Made by a program: the position numbers and the translations under genes | Assembly: GCA_030613165.1 (NCBI GenBank) | Contig: JAUWMN010000006.1 | Coordinates: 1 to 14,889 of the forward strand | Length of the DNA stretch: 14,889 nt | Direction: 5' to 3' | Origin: Desulfobacterales bacterium | GTDB lineage: Bacteria; Desulfobacterota; Desulfobacteria; Desulfobacterales; C00003106 | The notes under the pieces: generated by a model | What the model was told of the DNA's origin: nothing | The model's input: the letters and a program-made list of their open reading frames with translations, nothing else | Database searches by the model: none | In this document: piece after piece, positions 7,317 through 14,889 of the stretch | Layout: the number at the start of each line of letters is the position of its first letter | Numbering within the stretch: position 1 is the stretch's first letter

Positions 7317-9113
7317 ATGGGTACTTTTTTTAACGAAAATCAAGGGCGGTATAATCCGGAATTCACCTATAAGACAGGGGTGGATCCTGAAAAAGACGCG
7401 TGGTATACTACTTGTTTCATAGAAAATCACCTCGATTATTACGCTTTTCCGGACCATGTCGCCTCCCCTGAACAGATACGGTTTATGGTCTATATTGAAG
7501 ATAACGAGAGGTTTTATCCGTGCTCAGATCATACGTTCGGCATGATCATGAAACAGGAAAAGACCCCTCTAATAGAGGCGGAGTATGATAAGGTCTTTCG
7601 AAAGATCTTGCGGCTGATCGAACGTCAGATAGAAGATAAAAAGGCGAGGGACTATATAACGGCGTTGATTACAATCAAATACAAGCACGAGACACGAGAA
7701 GGGATAATGATTCCGTCGCGGCTTGAAAAACGCCTTTTAAAAATATACCTTGACCGCACTCAGATAGAGGATCCCTGCAGAAGTGAAAAAGAGGAACGGA
7801 ACAGGAAGACCCTAACTGCTCTTCAATCCGAGGCATTTAACGAGGCCATCGACTTTTTGGCTGATTTTTCCAGCCTATCCCGTTCCGACAACCTTGGAGC
7901 TCTTAAAGAACAGATGGACTTCTTAAAACTCCAACGCCTTATCTCTCTCTCCACTGAAAACAAACTCTGGGAAACTGATAGGCTGTCCCGTTTTGGTTTT
8001 TCAGATTATATGGATCTATTTAAGCGTCCGGTGTCAGGGAATGGTTACGAACCCCTCAAACGATTTTTAAGCGTCCGCGAAGATACAGGAACGAAGAAGA
8101 TTCTGTGGCTCGCAAATGAAGCAGGTGAGGTATTATTCGATCTTGCCATTATTAAGCATTTGGCACAACTTGGACATAAGGTGATTATCGCTGTAAAAGA
8201 AGGTCCCCTCTTTGAAAAGGTAACCTTTAACGATGTTGAGGAGGACCCCAGCCTTAATGCCGAACTTGGCGATGCCCTGGAGGTCAAAGATAAGGGGTTG
8301 AGTAAAAAGAATCTTGCAGCGCTTCTGAAAGTAGATCAAAATATCATAGTGGTCTCTGATGGAACACAGGAGATAATCAACCTGTTAATGGCTTCAACAA
8401 CATTTGCGCGTATATTCAAAGAAGTTGACGCAGTGATCACCAAGGGTCAGGAACAATGCCGACGGTTTTTTGATACTCATTTTAGATTTACACAGGACAT
8501 TTTTAATTTTTCTAAGGGAGAAGACGGAACAGTTTGTATCCGCTACAAACCGAAGCATCCGAAGGCGGTAAGATTTTCACATGAGGAACTGGAGGAAAGG
8601 GCCGGGGCTATTATCCAGCAAATGGAAAATGCCAAAAAAGAAGGGATGACGGTAATCTTTTACAGCGGCATTATAGGTTCGATTCCCGGAAAAATAGACT
8701 TGGCCAAAAAGATCATGTCTGTTTATATTGAATTGCTTAAGAAGCAGTATTCAAGCACCTTTATTATCAATCCTTCAGAGCATTTTATACCTGGAATGGA
8801 TGCGGACGATCTCATGTATATGTGGGAGAGAGTACAGAGGAGCGGTTTCATAGACATTTGGCATTTCCAGACATATTCCGATATTATGAGAGCCTTTCGG
8901 GCAATGGATATGAAGATCCCGCCGGAATGGGTAGGAAAGGATGCCACATTCAGCACTGGTTGCACCAAAGAGATGAATATTGCACTGGAGGTGCAGAAAG
9001 AACATCCGGAGATGCAGATTATAGGTCCTTCAAGAGAAAAATTCTTAAGAAGAAAAGAATATGGTATAGGAAAGATGTATGATCAGCGCTTAGCTGAGTC
9101 TCCCTTGGTCTAA
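7317..9113 (+). CDS. DUF89/ARMT1-like domain protein with divergent active site
   Basis: A 598-residue soluble protein with three parts. Residues 1-255 match the all-helical N-terminal region of DUF89 proteins only loosely. Residues 260-390 match the DUF89 (damage-control phosphatase) core: ILWLANEAGEVLFDLAII (262-279), GHKVIIAVKEGPLFEKVTFN (286-305), VVSDGT (345-350) and DAVITKGQEQ (371-380). About 420-598 is a C-terminal region I do not recognise, with FYSGIIGSIPGK (448-459) and IWHFQTYSDIMRAF (514-527). DUF89 enzymes are metal-dependent phosphatases of damaged phosphometabolites. Their usual Asp-Asn-Ala-Gly-Glu motif is here Asn267-Glu268-Ala-Gly-Glu, and the usual Asn-Asp of the next motif is Glu300-Lys301, so activity is doubtful or changed. 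No other in-frame start lies between ATG 7317 and the stop at 7296. First gene of the likely operon with UPF0182 and ClC. Confidence 0.65.
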   Translation: MGTFFNENQGRYNPEFTYKTGVDPEKDAWYTTCFIENHLDYYAFPDHVASPEQIRFMVYIEDNERFYPCSDHTFGMIMKQEKTPLIEAEYDKVFRKILRLIERQIEDKKARDYITALITIKYKHETREGIMIPSRLEKRLLKIYLDRTQIEDPCRSEKEERNRKTLTALQSEAFNEAIDFLADFSSLSRSDNLGALKEQMDFLKLQRLISLSTENKLWETDRLSRFGFSDYMDLFKRPVSGNGYEPLKRFLSVREDTGTKKILWLANEAGEVLFDLAIIKHLAQLGHKVIIAVKEGPLFEKVTFNDVEEDPSLNAELGDALEVKDKGLSKKNLAALLKVDQNIIVVSDGTQEIINLLMASTTFARIFKEVDAVITKGQEQCRRFFDTHFRFTQDIFNFSKGEDGTVCIRYKPKHPKAVRFSHEELEERAGAIIQQMENAKKEGMTVIFYSGIIGSIPGKIDLAKKIMSVYIELLKKQYSSTFIINPSEHFIPGMDADDLMYMWERVQRSGFIDIWHFQTYSDIMRAFRAMDMKIPPEWVGKDATFSTGCTKEMNIALEVQKEHPEMQIIGPSREKFLRRKEYGIGKMYDQRLAESPLV

Positions 9114-9153
9114 CCTCCCACCCCACCCGGTTTTTTATGTAAGGACCCGTCAC

Positions 9154-11943
9154 ATGAAAAAGGCAAGTATGAAAACCAAGTTTATTATTATATTGACAGG
9201 TTCTGTTTTAGTCCTTCTTATAAGTCTGGCGTTGGCCAGTGTATATTCTGAATGGCTTTGGTTTGAAAGCATCCACTATGCGCCGGTTTATATAAAGATA
9301 TTGAGCATAAAAGCTGCTTCCAGCCTGGTGTTTTCTCTTGTTTTTTCCCTTTTTGGTTTTGCTTCGGTCAAACTGGCGTGGGCACAGGGGGACCGGGCCG
9401 GAGCGCTTACAGATTCCGAAGTCAGGTTGTTTGACGCAAAAAACCTTAATATTCAGACGGCGCATATACGCATAGGTTTGTGGGTGACACTGTTTGTGTT
9501 TGCCTTCATTGCCGGTGGCATAGGCTTTAACCACTGGGATACGATCCTCCGATATCTTCACCCACAAAAATTCGGATTATATGACCCGATATTTAGCAAG
9601 GATCTCGGATTTTATATCTTTTCCTATCCATCCCTTAGACTCTTCCAGGCCCTCGCGTTTTATGGGTTTGTTACGGTAATTGGGCTTACCTTTTTTGTAT
9701 ATATATTAAACCGCAACATTGGTCTATTGCGAGGCCGTCCGAAGGCCACGAAATCAGCGCGAATACATCTTTTTATCATCTTTGCAGTGCTTTTGGGGAT
9801 TAAAGCGTGGGGATACCGCCTCGACATGCTTGAGACCCTTTATTCCTCGGATGGGTTTGTTTTCGGGGCGCGATACGCTAATGTTCACGGAGATATAGTT
9901 GCCTACAAAGCATTGCTCGTAATAGTTGTTTTAACTGCTATCATCTGTGTGGTTGCTCTCTTTAGAAAAGGAGGGCGCCTTCCTTTTCTTGCCGTGTCTA
10001 TGTGGGGTATTGCTGTTGTAACCCTACAGCTTATCTACCCTGCCCTGTTGCAAGAACTTGTGGTGGAACCGACTGAGCTGGAAAAGGAGAGACCTTATAT
10101 CCGGCACAATATAGAGGCTACGGGAAGGGCTTACGGACTCGATCTGATAAGAAGTGAGAATTACCCGGTAGTAGAACATCTGAGCACCGATGATATCAAG
10201 GACTGCCGCTCTACTATAAAGAACATCAAGATATGGGACAAGCGTCCTTTAAAAAAGACATATATCGATCTTCAAGAAATTCGTCTCTACTACTCCTTTC
10301 TAAATGTGGATGTTGATCGTTACCAGGTCGGCAAAGACTATGTGCAGGTTATGCTCAGTCCCCGCGAGCTCAACATAGACAATCTTCCGCATAGAGCCAA
10401 GACATGGATCAACAAACATCTCCTTTATACACACGGACATGGTATCTGCATGAGTCCGGCAAACCAGGTTTCCACCGAGGGTCTCCCCGCATTTTTTGTA
10501 AAGGATATACCTCCGGCCTCATCTGTGGGCCTTACAGTAAAGAGACCGGAGCTCTATTATTCCGAAAAAACGGATGATTTCGTTATCGTGAATACCGCAA
10601 CAAAGGAGTTTGATTATCCAAAAGGAGACGCCAATATATACACGACATATCGAGGCAGCGGTGGTGTGGCGCTCGATTCGTTTATAAAGAAGTTGGCCTT
10701 TTCTCTGAAGTTTTTTGACATAAATATCCCGCTTTCAGAATACCTTCTTCCGGAAAGCAGGATAATGATCTATCGAGAGATCCAAAAGCGGGTAACCCGT
10801 GTGGCCCCGTTCTTGAGCTTCGATAGTGATCCATACTTAGTGCTGGAAGAGGGACGACTTTTTTGGATTATTGATGCCTATACCACCAGTTGTTATTACC
10901 CCTATTCAGAACCGTATGCATTGGAAGAAAGACGTAAAAAAGAATACGAGGGGATCTCTTTTTCGTTTTCTAAAGATATCTTCTTTTCCCGTGATGTGAA
11001 CTACATAAAGAACTCTGTAAAGGTTGTGGTGGACGCCTATAATGGCAATGTTGATTTTTATGCGTTTGATTCCGCTGACCCGGTCTTAAAATCGTACCGG
11101 GCCGCCTTTCCTGGCCTGTTAAAAGACGGAGAGAAAATGCCGGACGGGCTAAAAAGTCATATACGTTACCCGAAAGATCTCTTTTTGATCCAGGCCAAGA
11201 TGCTGAAAAAATATCACATGACCGACGTGGAGGTTTTCTACAATCAGGAGGACCTGTGGGCGCGACCGCACGAGATTTATGGGTCGTCCGATATAGCGAT
11301 GACCGGTTATTATGTCATAATCAAGCTCCCTGACGGCAAAAAAGAGGAGTTTGTCTACATGATACCGTTTACTCCAAAAGATAAGCCGAATATGATTTCC
11401 TGGATGTGCGCGCGATGCGACTATCCCAATTATGGCGAGTTAGTCCTTTACAAGTTTCCAAAGGAAAAACTGATCTTCGGCCCGATGCAGATAGAAGCGC
11501 GTATCGATCAGGAGCCAAGTATTTCAGAGCTCTTTACCCTATGGGGACAACTCGGTTCAAAGGTAATCCGGGGGGATCTTTTAGTGATACCGTTAAAAAA
11601 GTCCCTCCTGTATGTGAAGCCTGTCTATATTTTGGCAACCAGTCAGGAGCTCCCGGAGCTTAAGCGGATCATTGTAGCATTTGGAGATAAATTAGCGATG
11701 AGAGAAACTCTGGATGAGGCCGTGAATGCCATATTTGCCGGGTACACCTCAGAAATTTACAAAGAGGGAAACGACGAGCCTGTTTCTAAGGCCCTTGATC
11801 AACTTGAGCGAATGAAGCGGTCTTTCAGAAAATCGGAATGGGAAGCATTCGGAAAAGAAATGAAAGATCTTGAGAAAAGCTTGAAAGAGATTCGTGAGAG
11901 AAAAGGAAATGTTTTAAGGAATGCACAGGAAAGTCTACAATAA
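9154..11943 (+). CDS. UPF0182 family seven-helix membrane protein
   Basis: A 929-residue protein of the UPF0182 (COG1615) family, function unknown, usual length about 900-1000. Seven hydrophobic segments are visible at about 10-30, 52-76, 107-125, 163-185, 204-219, 251-270 and 277-299, followed by a large extracytoplasmic-type domain. Family signatures: EWLWFESIHY (33-42), DPIFSKDLGFYIFSYP (144-159), VEPTELEKERPYIRHNIEAT (304-323), WIIDAYTTS followed by YPYSEP (about 569-585), KNSVKVVVDAYNGNVDFYAF (near 620-640), and IRYPKDLFLIQ plus VFYNQEDLW (about 670-705). The C-terminus (from about 880) is a charged helix or coiled coil. The ATG has AAGGA nine bases before it. It follows the DUF89-like gene by 40 nt, and its last 23 nt overlap the ClC gene, suggesting translational coupling with an anion transporter. 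Confidence 0.9.
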   Translation: MKKASMKTKFIIILTGSVLVLLISLALASVYSEWLWFESIHYAPVYIKILSIKAASSLVFSLVFSLFGFASVKLAWAQGDRAGALTDSEVRLFDAKNLNIQTAHIRIGLWVTLFVFAFIAGGIGFNHWDTILRYLHPQKFGLYDPIFSKDLGFYIFSYPSLRLFQALAFYGFVTVIGLTFFVYILNRNIGLLRGRPKATKSARIHLFIIFAVLLGIKAWGYRLDMLETLYSSDGFVFGARYANVHGDIVAYKALLVIVVLTAIICVVALFRKGGRLPFLAVSMWGIAVVTLQLIYPALLQELVVEPTELEKERPYIRHNIEATGRAYGLDLIRSENYPVVEHLSTDDIKDCRSTIKNIKIWDKRPLKKTYIDLQEIRLYYSFLNVDVDRYQVGKDYVQVMLSPRELNIDNLPHRAKTWINKHLLYTHGHGICMSPANQVSTEGLPAFFVKDIPPASSVGLTVKRPELYYSEKTDDFVIVNTATKEFDYPKGDANIYTTYRGSGGVALDSFIKKLAFSLKFFDINIPLSEYLLPESRIMIYREIQKRVTRVAPFLSFDSDPYLVLEEGRLFWIIDAYTTSCYYPYSEPYALEERRKKEYEGISFSFSKDIFFSRDVNYIKNSVKVVVDAYNGNVDFYAFDSADPVLKSYRAAFPGLLKDGEKMPDGLKSHIRYPKDLFLIQAKMLKKYHMTDVEVFYNQEDLWARPHEIYGSSDIAMTGYYVIIKLPDGKKEEFVYMIPFTPKDKPNMISWMCARCDYPNYGELVLYKFPKEKLIFGPMQIEARIDQEPSISELFTLWGQLGSKVIRGDLLVIPLKKSLLYVKPVYILATSQELPELKRIIVAFGDKLAMRETLDEAVNAIFAGYTSEIYKEGNDEPVSKALDQLERMKRSFRKSEWEAFGKEMKDLEKSLKEIRERKGNVLRNAQESLQ

Positions 11944-13684
11944 GATCATTAATTGGACAGAGCGGCTAAGTATATCAGGGTATAGCTTTTTAATATTTCT
12001 GGCCCTGGTTATAGGTATGCTGGCAGGTATCGGAAACTTTATCTTTCGGGAGTGTATAGAGCTAACCCATCAGTATATCTTCCTTAAGGGGTGGGATCTG
12101 TTCCAGATATCAAAAGGGGGTTGGTATAGACTGTATACTCCGCTCCTTCCCATGATTGGCGGAATACTCCTTGTCCCATTGGCCTTGTTGTTTAAACCGG
12201 GCCGTGTTTACGGTTTCGGGTTTCCTTACTTTCTCCAGCGAGTCAATATCCAGGGGGGCATTATAAGGGCGCGGAATATCTTGGCCAAGGTATTGGCGGC
12301 CGGCATCACGCTTGGCACGGGTGGCAGCGCGGGCCAGGAAGGGCCGATCGCTCAAATCGGCGGAACCATAGGATCGGTATTCGGGCAATTCTTTAAGATG
12401 CCGGAAGCGAGGTTAAAAACCCTAATTGCATGCGGGGCTGCGGCTGGGATTGCCGCCACGTTTAACGCGCCTATTGCCGGGGTCTTTTTTGCGCATGAGA
12501 TTATTCTGTTGGGCGACTTTGAGCTTACCAACTTTATTCCTGTAGTAATCGCCTCCGGCGCGGGAGCTGTAGTATCGCGTATGCTTCAGGGAAACGTGCC
12601 TGTTTTTGTTTTGCCGGTCTATCATGGCGTGCCCGGGTGGGAGCTTGGGTTGTATATTTTACTGGGTGCGTTTGTTGGTCTGCTGGCCCCTCTGTTTATC
12701 AAGATGTTTTATGGGACCAAGGATGTTTTCGATCGAATCAAGGTAAGCATACATCTGAAACCGGTAATGGGCGCTTTTCTGATTGGATTGATTGCCATAG
12801 CCTTTCCGCAGGTGTTGGGGAACGGCTATAATGTTATTCAGGAAATATTGACCGGCAATATGGTCTGGTCGCTGATGTTGGCGTTGATCTTTTTTAAGAT
12901 GCTTGCGACTTCGATTACCCTCGGATCAGGCGGGGCCGGCGGGATCTTTGCGCCGGCTCTTTATGTCGGCGCAGTCGCCGGGGGGGGATTTGGCGCTATA
13001 GCCAACCAACTGTTCCCCCAGCTTGTTTCAAATCCGAACATTTACGCCATAGTGGGGATGGGCGCCTTTTTAGCTGCCACCACCCATGCCGCGATTACCT
13101 CGATTTTTTTGATCTTTGAAATGACCAACCAGCATGAAATCGTGCTTCCGGTAATGTTTGCCTGTGTGGTCGGCACTCTTGTTTCTCGCGGTCTGCAAAA
13201 GGAATCGATCGACACATTTCAGCTTGTCCGAGAGGGTATTGATTTACATGAGGGAAAAGAAATTCAGGTTATGAAGTCGATCAAGGTAAGAGAGTCCATG
13301 AGCAGTAATGTGCAGGTCGTACCAGAGAGTATGTCTCTGCGAAGGCTTAGGGGTGTATTTTCTGAGAGTAAGTTCTCCTGTTTTCCTGTGGTGAATGAGA
13401 ACAACCACCTTGCCGGAATCATTTCTCTTCAAGATTTTCGTTCCATTCTCCTCGAAGAGGCAGCAGAAAATCTGATCATTGTAAAAGACATTGCCACCGA
13501 AGAGACAATCACCGTTTTTTCAGATGAAAGTCTTTATGACGCTAATGAAAAGATGTCTTACCGACAAATCGCCCGGCTTCCGGTAGTCGAGAACAATGAT
13601 CCTAAAAAGCTTGTGGGCATCCTGTCTAAAAGGGATATTCTCGCAGCATATAATAAGGCCCTTGTAGAGCGCTTTCGCCACTAA
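11921..13684 (+). CDS. ClC-family anion channel/transporter with C-terminal CBS pair
   Basis: A 587-residue ClC protein: a membrane domain (about 20-425) and two cytoplasmic CBS domains (about 455-512 and 520-580) that in relatives bind adenine nucleotides. The anion-pathway motifs are GSAGQEGPIAQIG (135-147, gating Glu140), FNAPIAGVFFAHE (181-193) and GSGGAGGIFAPALYVG (336-350). The first selectivity motif, GSGIP in E. coli ClC, is GFGFP (98-102), so the anion-binding Ser is Phe. The position of the internal proton-path Glu203 of E. coli aligns by eye with Ile194. Transport stoichiometry and ion are therefore open; a fluoride-type ClC is unlikely because GxEGP is kept. The ATG at 11921 overlaps the UPF0182 gene by 23 nt. 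Palindrome C follows directly after the stop. Confidence 0.93.
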   Translation: MHRKVYNKIINWTERLSISGYSFLIFLALVIGMLAGIGNFIFRECIELTHQYIFLKGWDLFQISKGGWYRLYTPLLPMIGGILLVPLALLFKPGRVYGFGFPYFLQRVNIQGGIIRARNILAKVLAAGITLGTGGSAGQEGPIAQIGGTIGSVFGQFFKMPEARLKTLIACGAAAGIAATFNAPIAGVFFAHEIILLGDFELTNFIPVVIASGAGAVVSRMLQGNVPVFVLPVYHGVPGWELGLYILLGAFVGLLAPLFIKMFYGTKDVFDRIKVSIHLKPVMGAFLIGLIAIAFPQVLGNGYNVIQEILTGNMVWSLMLALIFFKMLATSITLGSGGAGGIFAPALYVGAVAGGGFGAIANQLFPQLVSNPNIYAIVGMGAFLAATTHAAITSIFLIFEMTNQHEIVLPVMFACVVGTLVSRGLQKESIDTFQLVREGIDLHEGKEIQVMKSIKVRESMSSNVQVVPESMSLRRLRGVFSESKFSCFPVVNENNHLAGIISLQDFRSILLEEAAENLIIVKDIATEETITVFSDESLYDANEKMSYRQIARLPVVENNDPKKLVGILSKRDILAAYNKALVERFRH

Positions 13685-13806
13685 CTATATCCACCAGAAA
13701 CGGTAGCTTTTGCCCCAATACTGCGTTCTCCGTCCCGCCCAGGCGGGATAGAAACCTTTGTGCGGCCTTGTCTTGGGACAAAAGCTACCGTTTCTGGTGG
13801 ACATAG
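13685..13806. repeat. palindromic element C (MITE/REP-like)
   Basis: A 122-bp palindrome beginning on the base after the ClC stop codon. Its arms are 28 bp with one mismatch (13685-13712 with 13779-13806), of which the inner 23 bp are perfect. Internal pairing continues with CCCCAA/TTGGG and a central hairpin TCCCGCC-CA-GGCGGGA (13733-13748). Block 13707-13725 nearly matches 6085-6103 of element A. With no U-run after the stem it is not a canonical terminator, but such a stem could halt exonucleases or slow polymerase at the operon end. Confidence 0.8.
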
Positions 13807-13829
13807 CGTATAAAGCTAAAATTCTCCAA

Positions 13830-13971
13830 GAGAGCTTTGCATAATGCGACATTTTTTCGTCAGGCAAGGAAGGCGAAAAAGTTAACCGGAGGAATACATT
13901 GGGTATTTCGAGGATTAACTTTTGAAGCCTGACGCCGCATCACGGGAAAATGGCAGTTATGCAAAGCTCTC
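13830..13971. repeat. palindromic element D (MITE/REP-like)
   Basis: A 142-bp nested palindrome centred exactly at 13900/13901. Arms: GAGAGCTTTGCATAA (13830-13844) with TTATGCAAAGCTCTC (13957-13971), perfect; CGTCAGGC (13858-13865) with GCCTGACG (13927-13934), perfect; AAAAGTTAA (13877-13885) with TTAACTTTT (13915-13923), perfect; central GGAATAC/GTATTTC. The ends match element B, and the core matches element A on its minus strand. It lies 23 bp after element C and 20 bp before the second ClC start; an in-frame ATG for that gene (13959) is inside its right arm. Confidence 0.8.
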
Positions 13972-13991
13972 CTCTAAACCCCCGAGGGGCC

Positions 13992-14889
13992 ATGGAAGCC
14001 TTTTCAGCTAAAATAGCCAAGGTTTTAGGTAGGTTAAGAACAGAAGATATCCCAAAGTGGATCTTTTTCGGTTCGATTATTGGCGTTGTTTCCGCAATAG
14101 GGGCGATTCTGTTTTTCTATGGTCTTTCCTGGCTAAAATTCTTTTTGTTCGAGATCTTGGGCGGTTTTTCCATACCGGAAGCCGCGGGTGAACGGCTTGT
14201 CACCCTTCATGTTGAGAACAGTCCCAGACCGTGGGTACTCTTTTTGCTTCCTGCTGTAGGCGGACTCATATCCGGGCTTATTGTATATACCTTTGCGCCG
14301 GAAGCTGAAGGGCACGGCATTGATGCCATGCTCGATGCCTTTCATAATAAAGAGGGGCAGATCCGTGGCCGCGTTCCTTTTGTCAAAGCGATTGCTTCGA
14401 TTATTACCCTTGCAAGCGGGGGAAGCGCGGGGCGTGAAGGTCCGATAGCCCAGATCGGCGCGGGATTCGGCTCGTGGGTGGGAAGGGTCTTTCACCTGAG
14501 TCCCAAGGAGCGACGCCTCCTTCTCTTGGCAGGCACGGCCGGCGGGCTGGGAGCGATATTCCGCGCCCCTCTCGGCGGCGCCATCACCAGTATAGAAATC
14601 CTTTATAAAGAAGACCTTGAGACCGAAGCGATTATACCGTGTATTATTTCCTCGGTCATGGCGTATATTATTTTTACCCATGTCTTTGGACACCAGCCGA
14701 TCTTTGAGACACCGGTTTTTGAATTTACCAATCCCCTTGAAATGATTTTTTACACCATTCTCGGTCTGATCTGCGCCCCACTTGGTATTCTCTACATAAA
14801 ATTGTTTTATGGGTGCCGTGATCGAATCTTTAAAAAGATTCCGATAAAACCCCATTATGTCCCTGCAATCGGCGGTCTCGGAGTCGGCC
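13992..14889 (+). CDS. second ClC-family anion channel/transporter, 3' end cut by window
   Basis: The frame from ATG 13992 is open to the window end (299 codons seen of an expected 430-600). Membrane segments and ClC motifs are clear: GSAGREGPIAQIG (144-156, gating Glu149) and GAIFRAPLGGAITSIE (187-202). The first selectivity motif is GHGID (107-111), where E. coli has GSGIP, so both Ser and Pro differ. The position of E. coli Glu203 aligns by eye with Ile. It is clearly a paralog of, not a copy of, the ClC gene before it; the two share motifs but little else. GAGGGG lies only 2 nt before the ATG, so the start is uncertain; an in-frame ATG at 13959 lies within palindrome D. Whether CBS domains follow is not visible. 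Confidence 0.9.
   Translation, partial: MEAFSAKIAKVLGRLRTEDIPKWIFFGSIIGVVSAIGAILFFYGLSWLKFFLFEILGGFSIPEAAGERLVTLHVENSPRPWVLFLLPAVGGLISGLIVYTFAPEAEGHGIDAMLDAFHNKEGQIRGRVPFVKAIASIITLASGGSAGREGPIAQIGAGFGSWVGRVFHLSPKERRLLLLAGTAGGLGAIFRAPLGGAITSIEILYKEDLETEAIIPCIISSVMAYIIFTHVFGHQPIFETPVFEFTNPLEMIFYTILGLICAPLGILYIKLFYGCRDRIFKKIPIKPHYVPAIGGLGVG

Noticed and set aside
12330..12350. Fluoride-specific ClC
   Set aside because: The GxEGP motif is kept in both ClC proteins; the fluoride-type clade usually varies there.
13685..13806. Canonical Rho-independent terminator
   Set aside because: The stem is strong but far longer than usual, and no run of T follows either arm.
14133..14855. Long open frame (240 codons) on the minus strand
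   Set aside because: It is antisense to the second ClC gene, whose motifs are unmistakable; the antisense translation has low-complexity Arg/Lys-rich sequence and no family features.

Overview
The window reads as chromosomal DNA of a Gram-negative bacterium. The best fit is a Desulfobacterota (former Deltaproteobacteria) type anaerobe. This is inferred from the E. coli-style long GyrB, the archaeal-type thymidylate synthase-like protein, the RdgC-like proteins, a UPF0182 membrane protein and an extended MobB. No rRNA, tRNA, transposase or CRISPR array is visible. gyrB is AT-rich with many AGA and ATA codons, whereas the genes from about 9 kb onward look richer in G+C.

Layout. 1-4052, + strand: the 3' part of gyrB, then an archaeal/methanogen-type thymidylate synthase-like gene 29 nt later, then a soluble GAF-containing histidine kinase 3 nt later. 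The three look like one transcription unit. A single-domain response regulator (4076-4525, - strand) converges on the kinase with 23 nt between them and is its likely partner. 4715-6057: two adjacent genes that resemble the N- and C-terminal halves of RdgC, a recombination-associated DNA-binding protein. They are separated by a 194-nt spacer holding an inverted array of 7-bp repeats. 6369-7088: mobB with a C-terminal extension. 7317-13684: a DUF89/ARMT1-like protein with altered active-site residues, a UPF0182 seven-helix membrane protein, and a ClC anion transporter with two CBS domains. The ClC start overlaps the UPF0182 end, so these three form a likely operon behind a plausible sigma70 promoter. 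13992-end: a second ClC gene, cut by the window edge.

The most unusual content is between the genes. Four long imperfect palindromes (A 6059-6210, B 7087-7208, C 13685-13806, D 13830-13971) share sequence blocks in a mosaic way. B and D have the same ends and show a compensatory base-pair change in the stem. A (inverted) and D share a central core. A and C share a 19-nt block. A, B and C each begin at, or within two bases of, a stop codon. They behave like a small non-coding mobile palindrome family (MITE/REP-like) and could shape mRNA 3' ends. A separate pair of CCCCTCT hairpins lies just before mobB.

How the genes work together: GyrB (supercoiling), the thymidylate synthase-like enzyme (nucleotide metabolism) and the RdgC-like proteins (recombination) give the left half a DNA-metabolism flavour plus a two-component system. 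The right half looks like a membrane/ion-transport unit, UPF0182 plus two ClC proteins, whose purpose cannot be read from sequence alone.
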